Shown: positions 49,549 through 58,290, counted from the first letter of the stretch. The stretch: 64,000 bases of DNA from CAVPMW01 sp963706515 (GCA_963706515.1 CAVPMW010000007.1:372001-436000); one strand, 5' to 3'. The notes: generated from the sequence alone by a model not told the origin. A program made the numbers and translations.

Positions 49549-50400
49549 TCAATGTGTTAGACGGGTAACGACTGCAGCTCCGTAGCCGACCACCTGGTCA
49601 TAATCTCCGGTTACGTCTCCCGAGGTAGCATGACGGAGTATCTGGACATGGTCAGCTCCCAGCTCCCGGGCTGCCCAGAGGACGGTTGCCAGGGCGCCTC
49701 TCCCGCAGGCAAACCCTTTGCCCTCGTCTTCAGCATCCAGGACGCCTTGCGGGTCGAAAGCCTCTACCCGGCGCAGCACTTCAGCGTCGAGCTGATTGGC
49801 TATAGCCTGCGGATAAAAGTGCGACAGATCGGTGCTCGCTACCAGGAGAGCAGGCCGCTCTGCCAGAGCCTGGACCAACCCTCTGGCTAACACCTGGAGC
49901 AGGTTAGGATCATGCTCGCGCACCATCACCGGGATGAGCACGAACGGCTCGCTCAATGCTCTTTGCAAGAAAGGCAGCTCTATCTCAAGCGAATGCTCCG
50001 GGTCGTTGGCTACCCGTGTCAGGTTAAATCCCCCATGGGTTGCAAGGTACTCATCCAATCCCTGTAGCGCTGCCTGGTCGACGGGCACCTGGCCTAATGG
50101 CGTGGCATAAGCAGCATGCGCGCTGGTCAGCAATGCAGCAGGATATGGATAATGCATTGGCGACACCAAGGCGACCACCTGCACCCGACAACCCCGAAGC
50201 GCAGCGAATGCATAGCCAGCCACCGGGCCAGAGAAGACGTGTCCGGCGTGCGGCACCATGATTGCCACTACATCCCCGTCCACGTCAGGGCTGCCCGCAT
50301 CTTGAATAAAACGATCCACACTTTCCGCCAACCGCCGCGGGTCCGCCGGATACCACCTGCCCGCAATCGGAGAAGGTCGAACGGCATCTATCGCTTTCAT
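49549..50400 (-). CDS. Memo-like protein (AmmeMemoRadiSam system protein B)
   Basis: 283 residues of the MEMO1 family, a fold related to class III extradiol dioxygenases. PSPIAGRWYPADPRRLAESV at the start, IMVPHAGHVFSGPVAGYAF, DPEHSLEIELPFL and LLVASTDLSHFYP carry the His and Asp residues usually lining the metal site. In many bacteria it is encoded with AmmeMemoRadiSam proteins A and C; neither is seen here. Its activity is unsettled. Divergent from the SelW-like selenoprotein gene. Confidence 0.9.
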   Translation of the reverse strand: MKAIDAVRPSPIAGRWYPADPRRLAESVDRFIQDAGSPDVDGDVVAIMVPHAGHVFSGPVAGYAFAALRGCRVQVVALVSPMHYPYPAALLTSAHAAYATPLGQVPVDQAALQGLDEYLATHGGFNLTRVANDPEHSLEIELPFLQRALSEPFVLIPVMVREHDPNLLQVLARGLVQALAERPALLVASTDLSHFYPQAIANQLDAEVLRRVEAFDPQGVLDAEDEGKGFACGRGALATVLWAARELGADHVQILRHATSGDVTGDYDQVVGYGAAVVTRLTH

Positions 50401-50645
50401 CTTATCTCACTCCTGGTCTGCCGCCTGGAGGAGGCGCATAATCGGTCAATTGGATTGTAGCATAATCTGAGTGAGGAGGCTTATACGTAATCCCCGTGAG
50501 AGGAGCTAAATACAGTTACGGAATTTCTGTTAGGTAGTCAATTGCATTTCAAGCCCGGAATCCAGTTTGCGATCTTGCAAATTTTATCTGACTGTCCTTA
50601 GTACACTGCAAACGCCAAAGAGGGAGTTCCAATAGCGGATTGGGG

Positions 50646-50651
50646 TAAAAT
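50646..50651 (+). promoter_or_regulatory. -10 box upstream of the SelW-like gene
   Basis: TAAAAT 42 bp before the ATG at 50693. The rest of the ~290-bp gap to the Memo-like gene shows no other clear signal. Confidence 0.4.
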
Positions 50652-50692
50652 AACCCTACACATCACCACGATACCATTTCTGCGAGGGAAAA

Positions 50693-50941
50693 ATGCTCTT
50701 AAACATCCAGATTGTTTACTGTGCTGTCTGACACTATACCGACCGCGCTGTCAGTTTGACAGTAGACCTGCTAAACACCTATGAACCGGAAATTGAGAAG
50801 ATCACGTTGGTGCCATCGGATGGGGGACGGTTCGAAGTCAGCGCCAATGGCAAGCTGCTCTACTCCAAGCTCAACACTCATCGCCACGCCGAGCCCGGTG
50901 AAGTCTCCGGATTGGTTGCCAAATATTTGCGGGAGGGATAA
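50693..50941 (+). CDS. SelW-like (Rdx family) selenoprotein with in-frame UGA
   Basis: ATG at 50693 behind GCGAGGGAAAA reads MLLNIQIVYCAV, then TGA at 50729-50731, then HYTDRAVSLTVDLLNTYEPE and on without interruption to TAA at 50939. The UGA lies at the fourth position of CxxU (C10-A-V-U13), exactly where SelW/SelT/SelH and Rdx proteins carry selenocysteine. GGRFEVSANGKLLYSKLNT and the 'HAEPGEVSGLVAKYLREG' end match the family. A hairpin with a G in its loop follows the UGA. 82 residues, thioredoxin-like redox protein. Conventional ORF calling sees only the part after 50756. Its stop overlaps the trpS start. Confidence 0.87.
50748..50762 (+). promoter_or_regulatory. candidate bacterial SECIS hairpin in the SelW-like gene
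   Basis: CTGTCA/TGACAG, a 6-bp perfect stem with loop GTT. The loop G is at 50754, 22 nt after the UGA, within the 16-37 nt window described for bacterial SECIS elements read by SelB. Confidence 0.65.
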
Positions 50942-51939
50942 TGGTTCCAGCCAGTAAAAAAGGCCGGGTGTTCTCCGGCGCGCGCCCTACCGGGCGGCAG
51001 CACCTGGGTAACTACCTGGGCGCTATTAAAAACTACGTCGCCTTGCAAGACGAATACGAATGTGTTTATTGCATCGTCGATCTGCACGCTTTGACCTCCA
51101 TGGATACGACCAGCAACCTGCGCCAGAATACTTACGAAATGGCTCTGGATTGGCTGGCAGCCGGCATCCGTCCGGAAGAGACGATCGTCTTCGTCCAATC
51201 CCAGGTTCCGGAAGTCACTGAGCTGCACATGCTCTTTTCCATGGTAACCCCGTTGGGCAAGCTCACCGACCTGCCTACCTTCAAAGAGAAAGCCCGCCAG
51301 CAGCCGCATAATATCAATTATGGACTGGTCGGTTATCCGGTGTTGATGGCTGCGGATATTGCCCTGTATAAGGCAGATGCCGTCCCGGTGGGCATCGACC
51401 AGGCGCCTCATATCGAGTTCACGCGTGAAGTGGTGCGCACGTTTAATTTCCGGTATAACACCCACGTGCTGGTCGAGCCTCAGATGAAAGCCACCGAAGT
51501 GCCCAAGGTACTCGGCATCGACGGGCAAGCCAAGATGAGTAAAAGCCTGGATAACCATATCGAACTGGCGGCAACGCCTGAAGAAACGACCCGCCGAGTC
51601 ATGCAGATGGTCACCGATCCGCAGCGCATGCGGCGCAGCGACCCCGGCAACCCGGACGTCTGCAACGTATTCTCGATGCACAAGATCTACTCATCCCCCG
51701 AAGAGGTGGCTATGGTCAACGTGGAGTGCCGCCGGGCTGGCATCGGGTGTGTGGAATGTAAGCAGCTCTTCGCCCGCAATCTAAACGCCTCCCTGGTGCC
51801 TTTCCGCCAGCGGAGAGAAGAGCTCGCCCTACAACAGGACCTGGTCTGGGACATTCTGGAGGATGGCAAGAACCGTGCTCAGGCAATCGCCCGCCAGACG
51901 ATGCATGAGGTAAAAGAGGCGATCGGTCTGCCCCTATAA
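50941..51939 (+). CDS. trpS: tryptophan--tRNA ligase
   Basis: Class I synthetase of 332 residues. HIGH-type motif in GARPTGRQHLGNYLGA (near residue 13), tryptophan pocket DQAPHIEFTREV, KMSKS at the usual position (GQAKMSKSLDNHI). The first base of its ATG is the last base of the selenoprotein's TAA, so the two are co-translated. No frameshift. Confidence 0.96.
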   Translation: MVPASKKGRVFSGARPTGRQHLGNYLGAIKNYVALQDEYECVYCIVDLHALTSMDTTSNLRQNTYEMALDWLAAGIRPEETIVFVQSQVPEVTELHMLFSMVTPLGKLTDLPTFKEKARQQPHNINYGLVGYPVLMAADIALYKADAVPVGIDQAPHIEFTREVVRTFNFRYNTHVLVEPQMKATEVPKVLGIDGQAKMSKSLDNHIELAATPEETTRRVMQMVTDPQRMRRSDPGNPDVCNVFSMHKIYSSPEEVAMVNVECRRAGIGCVECKQLFARNLNASLVPFRQRREELALQQDLVWDILEDGKNRAQAIARQTMHEVKEAIGLPL

Positions 51940-51961
51940 ATCTTATCCAGTCGAATCAGCC

Positions 51962-52399
51962 ATGCGCGTCGTCTTACAGCGAGTGACTCACGCCTCTGTT
52001 GCGGTCGATGGAAGAGTCATCGCCGAAATCAGGGAGGGCGTGGTCCTCCTGGTGGGGATTGGTCCGCAGGATAGCGAGGCTGAAGCGGGCTACCTGGCTG
52101 AAAAGATCGCCAACCTGCGCATCTTTGCCGACGAGCAAGGGAAGATCAACCGCTCGCTGCTCGAGACAGCAGGAGAAGCGATCGTCGTCTCACAGTTCAC
52201 CCTGTACGCCGACACCCGCAAAGGACGCCGTCCATCCTTCACGGATGCCGCTCCACCCGAGGCGGCGCGTCCCCTGGTCGAACGTTTTGCCCAGCTCTTA
52301 CGCGAGCAGGGAGTGCCTACCCAAACCGGCGCATTTGGCGCCCACATGCTGGTCGAGATTGCCAACGATGGACCGGTCACCTTGTGGCTCGAACGCTGA
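51962..52399 (+). CDS. dtd: D-aminoacyl-tRNA deacylase
   Basis: 145 residues, normal length. Removes D-amino acids mischarged on tRNA. MRVVLQRVTHASVAVDG start, SQFTLYADTRKGRRPSF catalytic segment and GAFGAHMLVEIANDGPVT carrying the GP cis-proline motif. 22 bp after trpS, a sensible partner for proofreading. Confidence 0.96.
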   Translation: MRVVLQRVTHASVAVDGRVIAEIREGVVLLVGIGPQDSEAEAGYLAEKIANLRIFADEQGKINRSLLETAGEAIVVSQFTLYADTRKGRRPSFTDAAPPEAARPLVERFAQLLREQGVPTQTGAFGAHMLVEIANDGPVTLWLER

Positions 52400-52446
52400 T
52401 GTAGATTTGACTGCGCATCTCGCAGAAAAATGACCGGCGAATATCG

Positions 52447-53214
52447 TCAGGCGTTTTCTCCCCAGCCACCTCGCCATAACACTGCGTCGAGCTGCACTGC
52501 CAGCGCGCCGGCTCCCAGCATCGCCTGGGCATGCTCCTCAGTGTATATCCCACCTGCGGCGATCACTGGCAGCCCCAGCTCGGTCAAACCTTTTACGGCT
52601 GCCAGCGCCAGCGGGAAGATCGCCGGCCCATAAAGGCGACCGCTCGCCAGCCCACCTTGCGGTGTGGGAACCATCCCACGCGGCGGTCCCAGGCTGATGG
52701 CAGTCACCTCGCCTCGCTGGACTGCCTGGGCTGCGCTGCTCGCCAGCTCGAAGGCGCGCTCCAGCGGCAAGCGCAGGATTACGGGCAGCTCACCGGCTGC
52801 AGCCTGAGCGAGCGCCAACGCTGCCTGGGGATCGATATCGCCCGGCAGCCCAAGCTCAAACCCGGTAACCCCTACCATGCCTTCCAACGCGTCAACGAGT
52901 CTGCGAGCTTCAGCTGGGTCCTGGGCAAGCAGATGCACGAGCACCGGCAGCGGCGAGCTTGACCAGCGCCTCGAATGGCGGCGCACGACGGCCTTCACGC
53001 CCGGGTTTGGGAAGCCGGTGTGCAGCAAGAATCCGCCGTTATAGGAAAAAAAACACGGGGGGTGGGCTGGCTGGCGCGGTCGCAAGCTGACCGGATGGGT
53101 AATAAAGGCGCCGAACCGCTTCCAATCGACAGCGCCATTCGTTTCGAGGGAAAATCCCAGGCTGCCAGCCGCATTCATCAAAGGAGCGTCAAACACCAGG
53201 TCGTATTTAGCCAT
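52447..53214 (-). CDS. divergent dihydroorotate dehydrogenase-like protein
   Basis: 255 residues from the ATG at 53214 (MAKYDLVFDAPLMNAAGSLGF). The TIM-barrel order of class 1 enzymes is visible: N-terminal 'PLMNAAGSLG', GFPNPG, GRLYGPAIFPLALAAVKGL, IAAGGIYTEEHAQAMLGAGALAVQ. But the catalytic stretch, normally N-[IV]-S-C-P-N, reads ELGLPGDID, so the catalytic Cys is missing, and the protein is ~50 residues short. It may be inactive, act on another substrate, or be regulatory. 22 bp after the PyrK-like gene. Confidence 0.75.
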   Translation of the reverse strand: MAKYDLVFDAPLMNAAGSLGFSLETNGAVDWKRFGAFITHPVSLRPRQPAHPPCFFSYNGGFLLHTGFPNPGVKAVVRRHSRRWSSSPLPVLVHLLAQDPAEARRLVDALEGMVGVTGFELGLPGDIDPQAALALAQAAAGELPVILRLPLERAFELASSAAQAVQRGEVTAISLGPPRGMVPTPQGGLASGRLYGPAIFPLALAAVKGLTELGLPVIAAGGIYTEEHAQAMLGAGALAVQLDAVLWRGGWGENA

Positions 53215-53236
53215 CTTTGCCCCGGTAAATTGAAGA

Positions 53237-53962
53237 TCACCAGTCCAGGTCGTCCAGATCGAAAACCGGCCCATCCGAGCAGGCCAGCCTGATCCCGCGC
53301 CGGGCGGGCAGCCAGCATGCGCCGCAAACACCCACCCCCGCGCAGGGCATATCTACCCCGACCAAAGCCTGCGCGGGATAGGTCAGGCGCTCTCCGCCGG
53401 GCAGCGCCAGCCTTTCACGCAGTTGCTCCAGCTCGCTGCCGGGTAGATCGAGCGCCAGGTAGTCCGTCCAGGGGGCCGCCTCTCCCAGGCTGCTCAGCGG
53501 GTGGATTTCTATTGCGGCAGGGAGTGCAGAAACCGGCGCATCGGTGAACAGCGCTACCGCGGCGTCCTGCGCCAATGCCAGCCGGGCAAGAGGCAGCAGC
53601 CGCTCGCAGGTCTTTCCTAACGCCGCCAGGGCGACCCGGCGCGCGCTGCCAGGTATCGAAAACCCCCTCCCCAGCGGTCCGCGCAGTTGCAGCGCCATCC
53701 CTGGCGCCCAGCTGTGTGGGATTGCCCCCGCCGCCAGGAACTGCTTGTAGGGAAGGAGCTGACCGGCGTTCAGCTCCTGATCGCCGGAGGCAGCACTGCA
53801 GAACAGGGCTGTAGCCAGCACTGCCTGCTCGTCCTCCGGAGACCAGGCGCTCAGGTAGCGACCCGGCGCGGGGATCGCTGCCGGCGGGCAGGCAACCCAC
53901 GCAGCCAGCTCACCTGCCTGGTCGAGCTCGATTGCGGTTACACGACCTGAATAATGTTGCAT
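53237..53962 (-). CDS. PyrK-like FAD/[2Fe-2S] electron transfer protein
   Basis: 241 residues resembling the electron-transfer subunit of dihydroorotate dehydrogenase B. The C-terminal cluster motif CAGVGVCGACWLPARRGIRLACSDGPVFDLDDLDW has the four Cys spaced as in PyrK (C..VGVCGAC...C.DGPVF). The middle is shorter and the FAD/NAD motifs are weak. Encoded directly before the PyrD-like gene on the same strand, which suggests a two-subunit complex. Confidence 0.78.
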   Translation of the reverse strand: MQHYSGRVTAIELDQAGELAAWVACPPAAIPAPGRYLSAWSPEDEQAVLATALFCSAASGDQELNAGQLLPYKQFLAAGAIPHSWAPGMALQLRGPLGRGFSIPGSARRVALAALGKTCERLLPLARLALAQDAAVALFTDAPVSALPAAIEIHPLSSLGEAAPWTDYLALDLPGSELEQLRERLALPGGERLTYPAQALVGVDMPCAGVGVCGACWLPARRGIRLACSDGPVFDLDDLDW

Positions 53963-54018
53963 TGCATGTACATGTTGGGAATGAACTTATTATGTCGTTC
54001 TTCATTGGCGCAATGGCT

Positions 54019-54090
54019 CATACTCAGAACGTATGCGATACTCAGATCGTATCCGATACTCAGATCGTAACATAGATTCGTGAGTATAAT
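54019..54090 (+). promoter_or_regulatory. three tandem palindromic operators and -10 box
   Basis: Three 17-bp units at 54019-54035, 54037-54053 and 54055-54071, spaced 18 bp: CATAC-TCAGAAC-GTATG, GATAC-TCAGATC-GTATC, GATAC-TCAGATC-GTAAC. Each is a dyad. A TATAAT -10 box follows at 54085-54090, so unit 3 covers the -35 zone of a promoter reading into the SPFH gene. The array also lies 57 bp upstream of the divergent PyrK-like gene. Confidence 0.75.
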
Positions 54091-54227
54091 GGGGTCGAAC
54101 ATATAACCTGTCAAATCACCTGCTCGCCGCCGAACAGAGCCATCCTGCGCGCACAGTTGAATGTGTTGCCGAATAAATGGACTGACGGAAGGGGCGAGCT
54201 GAACCGGTTGTAGAAGGAGACTTACGT

Positions 54228-55336
54228 ATGAACTTTGTCAGCGCAATGCAGGGTTTGGTAGTGATCCTGTGGATCATTATTATCGGCCTGATCGTCATCA
54301 TGGCTATCCGCGCTTCCCGGGGCGTTAGAGTCGGCGGGCTGGTAGGCGTTTTGATCGGCTTGCTCGTCGTCACCGGCGTGCTAACGGTATTGAGCGTGGG
54401 GCTGGTATTCATCGAGCCGGAGGAGCGCGGCGTGGTCATCTCTGCGCTCAGCTCGACCGGCTACCGGCAAGACGCCGCTCACCCCCGGACTGCACCTGAT
54501 CGTCCCGTTCTTCGAGCGGGTGGAGCGCTATTCAATCGCCCGCCAGACCTATACGATGTCGGGCACGCCGACCGAAGGCCAGGTGACAGGGTGACGACTC
54601 GATCGCGGCGCGCACCTCCGACGGGCAGGAGGTCTCGCTGGACGCCTCGGTGATTTACGCCATCAATCCCGAAAATGTCATCCCGCTGCACATCATCTGG
54701 CAGAAACGCTATACCGACGAGGTCATCCGCCCGATCAGCCGCGGCGTCATCCGCGATGCGGTCTCCCAATACAAAATAGAGGAAGTCTACAGCACCCGCC
54801 GGGCTGAGATGGTGCAGCAGATTACAGATAGAATGGCTGAAAAGCTGGCCGAGAATAATTTGGTCCTGAACGATTTCGTCTTGCGCAACATCACCTTCTC
54901 GCCCGAGTATGCCGCTTCGGTGGAGCAGAAGCAGATCGCCCAGCAGCAAGCCGAGCAGGCGAAATTTGTCGTCGAGCAGCGCAAGCAAGAGGCTGAGCAG
55001 GCCCGCCAGGTTGCCCAGGGCAGCGCGGATGCCAACGTCATCCAGGCGCAAGGGCGGGCAAAGAGCCGCCTGATCGAAGCCGATGCGGAGAAGCAGGCGC
55101 TGGAGCTGATTGCCCAGGCCCTGGCGACGAGCCCCGACCTGCTGAACTACCAGTACATCACCAAGCTCGCCCCGGGTATCCAGGCGATGCTGCTGCCCAG
55201 CAACCAGCCTTTCCTGCTGCCGCTGCCCACCTTGCAGCCGGGCTCGAGCTCCTCGTCCTCATTGCCGGCGCTCCTGCCCACCCCCTCCCCCACCGCTGAG
55301 CCGCTCTTGCTGCCCACGCCGACGCCCACACCCTGA
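54228..55336 (+). CDS. SPFH/band-7 (prohibitin-like) membrane protein, two frameshifts
   Basis: ~368 residues after correction. Two membrane helices at the start (LVVILWIIIIGLIVIMAI; LVGVLIGLLVVTGVLTVLSVG), then the SPFH domain (FIEPEERGVVIS, LTPGLHLIVPFFERVERY, TSDGQEVSLDASVIYAINPENV), a coiled-coil (QQQAEQAKFVVEQRKQEAEQARQVAQGSADANVIQAQGRAKSRLIEADAEKQ in part) and a Pro/Ser-rich tail. Extra bases near 54471 and in GGG at 54589-54591 break the frame. GGAGAC before the ATG. SPFH proteins form membrane microdomain scaffolds; the partner here is unknown. Confidence 0.87.
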
Positions 55337-55411
55337 GTGACGCGGTCGTGATTCAACAGTGGGAGCGCGAGACACCCAGCCGATAAGCCGGTACCGACTG
55401 ATCTAGAGAGC

Positions 55412-56480
55412 ATGACGGACCTACCCCCTTCACCCAGCGGTCGCCAGATCCGGCTGACCAGCCTGTCAAGCTGCGCAGGCTGAGCGTCTAAGCTGAGCGC
55501 GGAAGCGCTGGCGCAGGTGCTGCGCCCGATCCAGGGCATGTTCCCCTCTGCGGATTTCCCCGACCTGCTGGTTGGCCTGGGGGAGCCTGACGACGCGGCA
55601 GTGTGGCGCGTGGATGCCGAGCGCGCCCTGATCGTCACCACCGATTTCTTCACCCCGGTCGTGGATAACCCCTACGATTACGGCGCGATTGCCGCAGCCA
55701 ATGCCCTCTCAGACGTCTACGCCATGGGCGGGGTGCCGTTCCTGGCGCTCAATGTGACTGCCCTGCCTCCCGACCTGCCCTATGAGATCTCTGGCGAGAT
55801 CCTGCGCGGCGGGGCTGAAAAATGCCGCGAGGCGGGGGTCGTCCTGGCTGGCGGGCACAGCGTCCAGGACAAGGAGCCTAAATACGGGCTGATCGTGCTC
55901 GGCTTTGTCCATCCCGAACGGATTTTGCTGAAGGGCGGCGCCCGCCCCGGCGACCGGCTGGTGCTGAGCAAGCCGCTCGGTTTCGGCACGGTCACCACCG
56001 CCCTCAAGCGCGACCTCGCCGATCCAACCGACGTCTCGGAAGCGGTAGGTTGGATGAAGCGCCTGAACCGCCTGGCGGCGGAGCTGGCGGTCGAGCTTGA
56101 GCTGCGCGCCGCCACCGATATCACCGGCTTCGGGCTGTTAGGGCATGCCTGGGAGATTGCCGCTGCCTCCGGTGTGGGGCTGCGCTTCGAGCTTGCCAGC
56201 ATCCCCTTCATCCGCGGGGCGCGGCGCTATGCCCAGGATTGGGTCTTCCCTGGCGGATCGAGCGACAACCGCCTGTTCTACCAGGATCACGTGGATTTTG
56301 CTGGCACGATCGAAGAGCCGGAACAGATGCTGCTTTTCGACGCCCAGACCAGCGGCGGGCTGATGCTGTGCGTCCCACCCGAGAAGCAAGAGCGGCTGTT
56401 CGCCCGCGCTGCCAGCCCTCGGGCTGCCTCTGTGGGTCATCGGTGAGGTAGTCTCCGGCGGCAGGATCTCGGTCAGCTAG
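55412..56480 (+). CDS. selD: selenide, water dikinase containing selenocysteine, frameshifted
   Basis: Makes selenophosphate, the selenium donor for Sec-tRNA. ATG at 55412 reads MTDLPPSPSGRQIRLTSLSS then CAG-[UGA]-ASKLSAEALAQVL; the UGA is at 55481-55483, codon 24, aligned with catalytic Cys17 of the E. coli enzyme, and the neighbouring Lys (ASK) is kept. Then GLGEPDDAAVWRVD, TTDFFTPVVDNPYDYGAIAAANALSDVYAMGG and AGGHSVQDKEPKYGL are standard. Near the end one extra C in CCC at 56416-56418 diverts the frame; corrected end is LWVIGEVVSGGRISVS with stop at 56480. So SelD is itself a selenoprotein, as in several other bacteria. Confidence 0.9.
55496..55509 (+). promoter_or_regulatory. candidate bacterial SECIS hairpin in selD
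   Basis: AGCGC/GCGCT stem with GGAA loop; the two loop G bases begin 18 nt after the UGA. Distance and loop G match the bacterial SECIS model. Confidence 0.6.
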
Positions 56481-56493
56481 GGGAATTAAAATC

Positions 56494-56518
56494 AAAAAGG
56501 GCCTGGCGGCCCTTTTTT
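56494..56518. terminator. intrinsic terminator after selD
   Basis: AAAAAGGGCC-TGGC-GGCCCTTTTTT, a 10-bp stem with flanking A and T runs, 14 bp after the selD stop. Works in both directions, so it can also end the convergent NifU-like transcript. Confidence 0.88.
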
Positions 56519-56593
56519 CGTTAAGAACGATAAACCATTAGAGCAAACCGCAATTTAATGAACCTGTGATTTTAAGGAACTTTCTGCGTTTTG

Positions 56594-56851
56594 CTAGGGA
56601 ACAGCTTCGACCTGCTCGACCTGCGGGAAGAACTGGCGTACGGTCCCTTCTACCCAGCCGTGCAGAGTAACCATCGATAACGCACAGCCCTCGCAAGCTC
56701 CGCCCAGGCGCACCTTGAGCACGCGCCCGTTGAAATCCACCATCTCCACAGACCCACCGTGGTACTGCTCGACATAGGCGCTGAGCTTCTCGATCAATGC
56801 GCCCATCTGTTCCTTTTCGGTATATGCTGTCAGCGTGCCGTTGTTTGCCAT
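56594..56851 (-). CDS. NifU C-terminal-domain protein (Fe-S scaffold)
   Basis: 85 residues from the ATG at 56851, with GGAGGGCTCGGG just upstream; a GTG at 56875 directly after the preceding stop is less likely. A single Nfu domain: KLSAYVEQYHGGSVEMVDFNGRVLKVRLGGACEGCALSMVTL with the cluster-binding CEGC (CxxC). Acts as scaffold or carrier for 4Fe-4S clusters. Same transcript as the cNMP-domain gene upstream. Confidence 0.88.
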   Translation of the reverse strand: MANNGTLTAYTEKEQMGALIEKLSAYVEQYHGGSVEMVDFNGRVLKVRLGGACEGCALSMVTLHGWVEGTVRQFFPQVEQVEAVP

Positions 56852-56875
56852 CCCGAGCCCTCCATCCACCTGCAC

Positions 56876-57352
56876 TCAACGCCTGGGGGGATTGCTCCCC
56901 ATGCCCTGCGCCAGCAGGTCAGCCATCGGTCGGTACGTCTGGCTGAGGCGTTGTGAGACCAATTCTACCAGCTTTTCCAGCACGACCGAGCCAACCTCCG
57001 GACACTGGTCGTACAGCCGGCGCAGGCTAGCGGCGTCTATGCGCAGGGTCTGGCAGGCGCTGGTGCAGACTGCCGAGGAGGTATAGGCGGGGTTGCCCAG
57101 CGCGGCCGACCAGCCGATCGCCCCTTCGGGGCGCACGTGGGCCACGTTGATGTCCGGACCATCATCCGGCCGGTGGCGCACCACTACTTCTCCGTCCATC
57201 AGCAGGTAGAGGAACCCCGCGGGATCGCCCTGGCTGAACAGGATATCTCCGGCGGTGTGCTCGCACGGGACGAATAATGGCCTGAGCAGGTCGAGCTCCT
57301 GCGGGCTGAACCCCTGGAAAAAGGAAAGTTGGACGAACGGATCAGTTAACAT
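56876..57352 (-). CDS. cyclic-nucleotide-binding-domain protein without HTH
   Basis: 158 residues from MLTDPFVQLSFF. A single cNMP-type beta-roll: DILFSQGDPAGFLYLLMDGEVVVRH, PEGAIGWSAALGNPAYTSSAVCTS. No DNA-binding domain follows; the rest is a helical end. It probably senses a ligand and acts by protein contact. Its stop touches the start region of the NifU-like gene, so they are co-transcribed. Confidence 0.8.
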   Translation of the reverse strand: MLTDPFVQLSFFQGFSPQELDLLRPLFVPCEHTAGDILFSQGDPAGFLYLLMDGEVVVRHRPDDGPDINVAHVRPEGAIGWSAALGNPAYTSSAVCTSACQTLRIDAASLRRLYDQCPEVGSVVLEKLVELVSQRLSQTYRPMADLLAQGMGSNPPRR

Positions 57353-57560
57353 GGCTGGATTGCGTACAATCAATTTACCCTAGATTTACACTCACCGGTT
57401 AGTACCAAATATCCTCATTGCGCGCGGACAAATATCATCCAAAAATACACTTTCAGCGCCGTGGGCTAGTACAGCGCATAACAAATGTCACCAAGGGGGG
57501 ATTGATCAGATTTCGACTGAATAAATCAGCGACCATTATTTTTCCCAAATAAAATTGGAG

Positions 57561-57566
57561 TAAAAT
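57561..57566 (+). promoter_or_regulatory. -10 box upstream of the S51-like gene
   Basis: TAAAAT 48 bp before the ATG, same form as at birA, selW and ppk. The ~240-bp gap before it holds nothing else recognisable. Confidence 0.4.
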
Positions 57567-57613
57567 CGTCAGGAAATTTAATGCGATGGTAGAGATATCT
57601 GCAGGAGGGAAAA

Positions 57614-58290
57614 ATGATCGCAATGGTTGGAAGTGGTGAATATTTACCCGAGATGGAGCCGGTTGACCGGTACTTGCTGGAGCAGCTGGGCGAGCCCGCC
57701 CGGGTCGCCTGCCTGCCCACCGCAGCCGGCACCGAGGGAGCCGAGCGCATCGCTTACTGGTCCGACCTGGGCGTGGAGCACTTCACCGGCATGGGCGCCG
57801 AAGCAAGTGCCGTGCCGGTTATCACCCGCCAGGATGCCCAGGACCCCGCCCTGGCAGCCCAGGTGCGCGCCTCCAATTTTATCTATCTCTCCGGAGGTAA
57901 GCCGGACTATCTGCTCGACGTCCTGCAGGACAGCCTGGTGTGGCAGGCTATCCGGGAAGTTCTGGGGGAAGGCGGTGTGCTGGCAGGCTGCAGCGCTGGC
58001 GCCATCGTCCAGGGCGAGAAGCTCCCGGGCATTCCCTTTTGGCGAAAAGCCTTCAGCTTGCTGCCCGGCACAGTGATCATCCCGCACTTCGACGAGTTCC
58101 CGCCGCGCCTGGTGCGCCTTATCCGCTTTTGGGCAGGTCGCCGCCTGACCCTGATCGGTGTGCCGGGTTACACCGCCCTGGCAGTGAACGGGCGACCCGC
58201 CGGGTGGTGGGCAAGGGTAGCGTGATGGTCTGGGACCGCCAGGGCAGGCGCATCTACAGCCCAGGAGAGACCTTGGATTGGCAGCAGTAG
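57614..58290 (+). CDS. peptidase S51-like protein (cyanophycinase/peptidase E family), frameshifted
   Basis: ~225 residues after correction. Fold markers: MIAMVGSGEYLPEM, ACLPTAAGTEG, FIYLSGGKPDYLLDVL, and the nucleophile elbow GCSAGAIVQGE with the catalytic Ser. The His expected near the end is in VIIPHFDEF. A single-base deletion in a C run near 58196 diverts the end; adding one C gives VVGKGSVMVWDRQGRRIYSPGE and a stop at 58290. GCAGGAGGG precedes the ATG. Cytoplasmic hydrolase of unknown peptide substrate. Confidence 0.82.

Noticed and set aside
50756..50941. 61-residue protein starting at TTG 50756
   Set aside because: It is the C-terminal part of the SelW-like selenoprotein after the UGA; the TTG has no ribosome binding site.
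54019..54071. Short CRISPR array
   Set aside because: Units are contiguous 17-bp dyads with 1-bp gaps and no unique spacers; operators explain them better.
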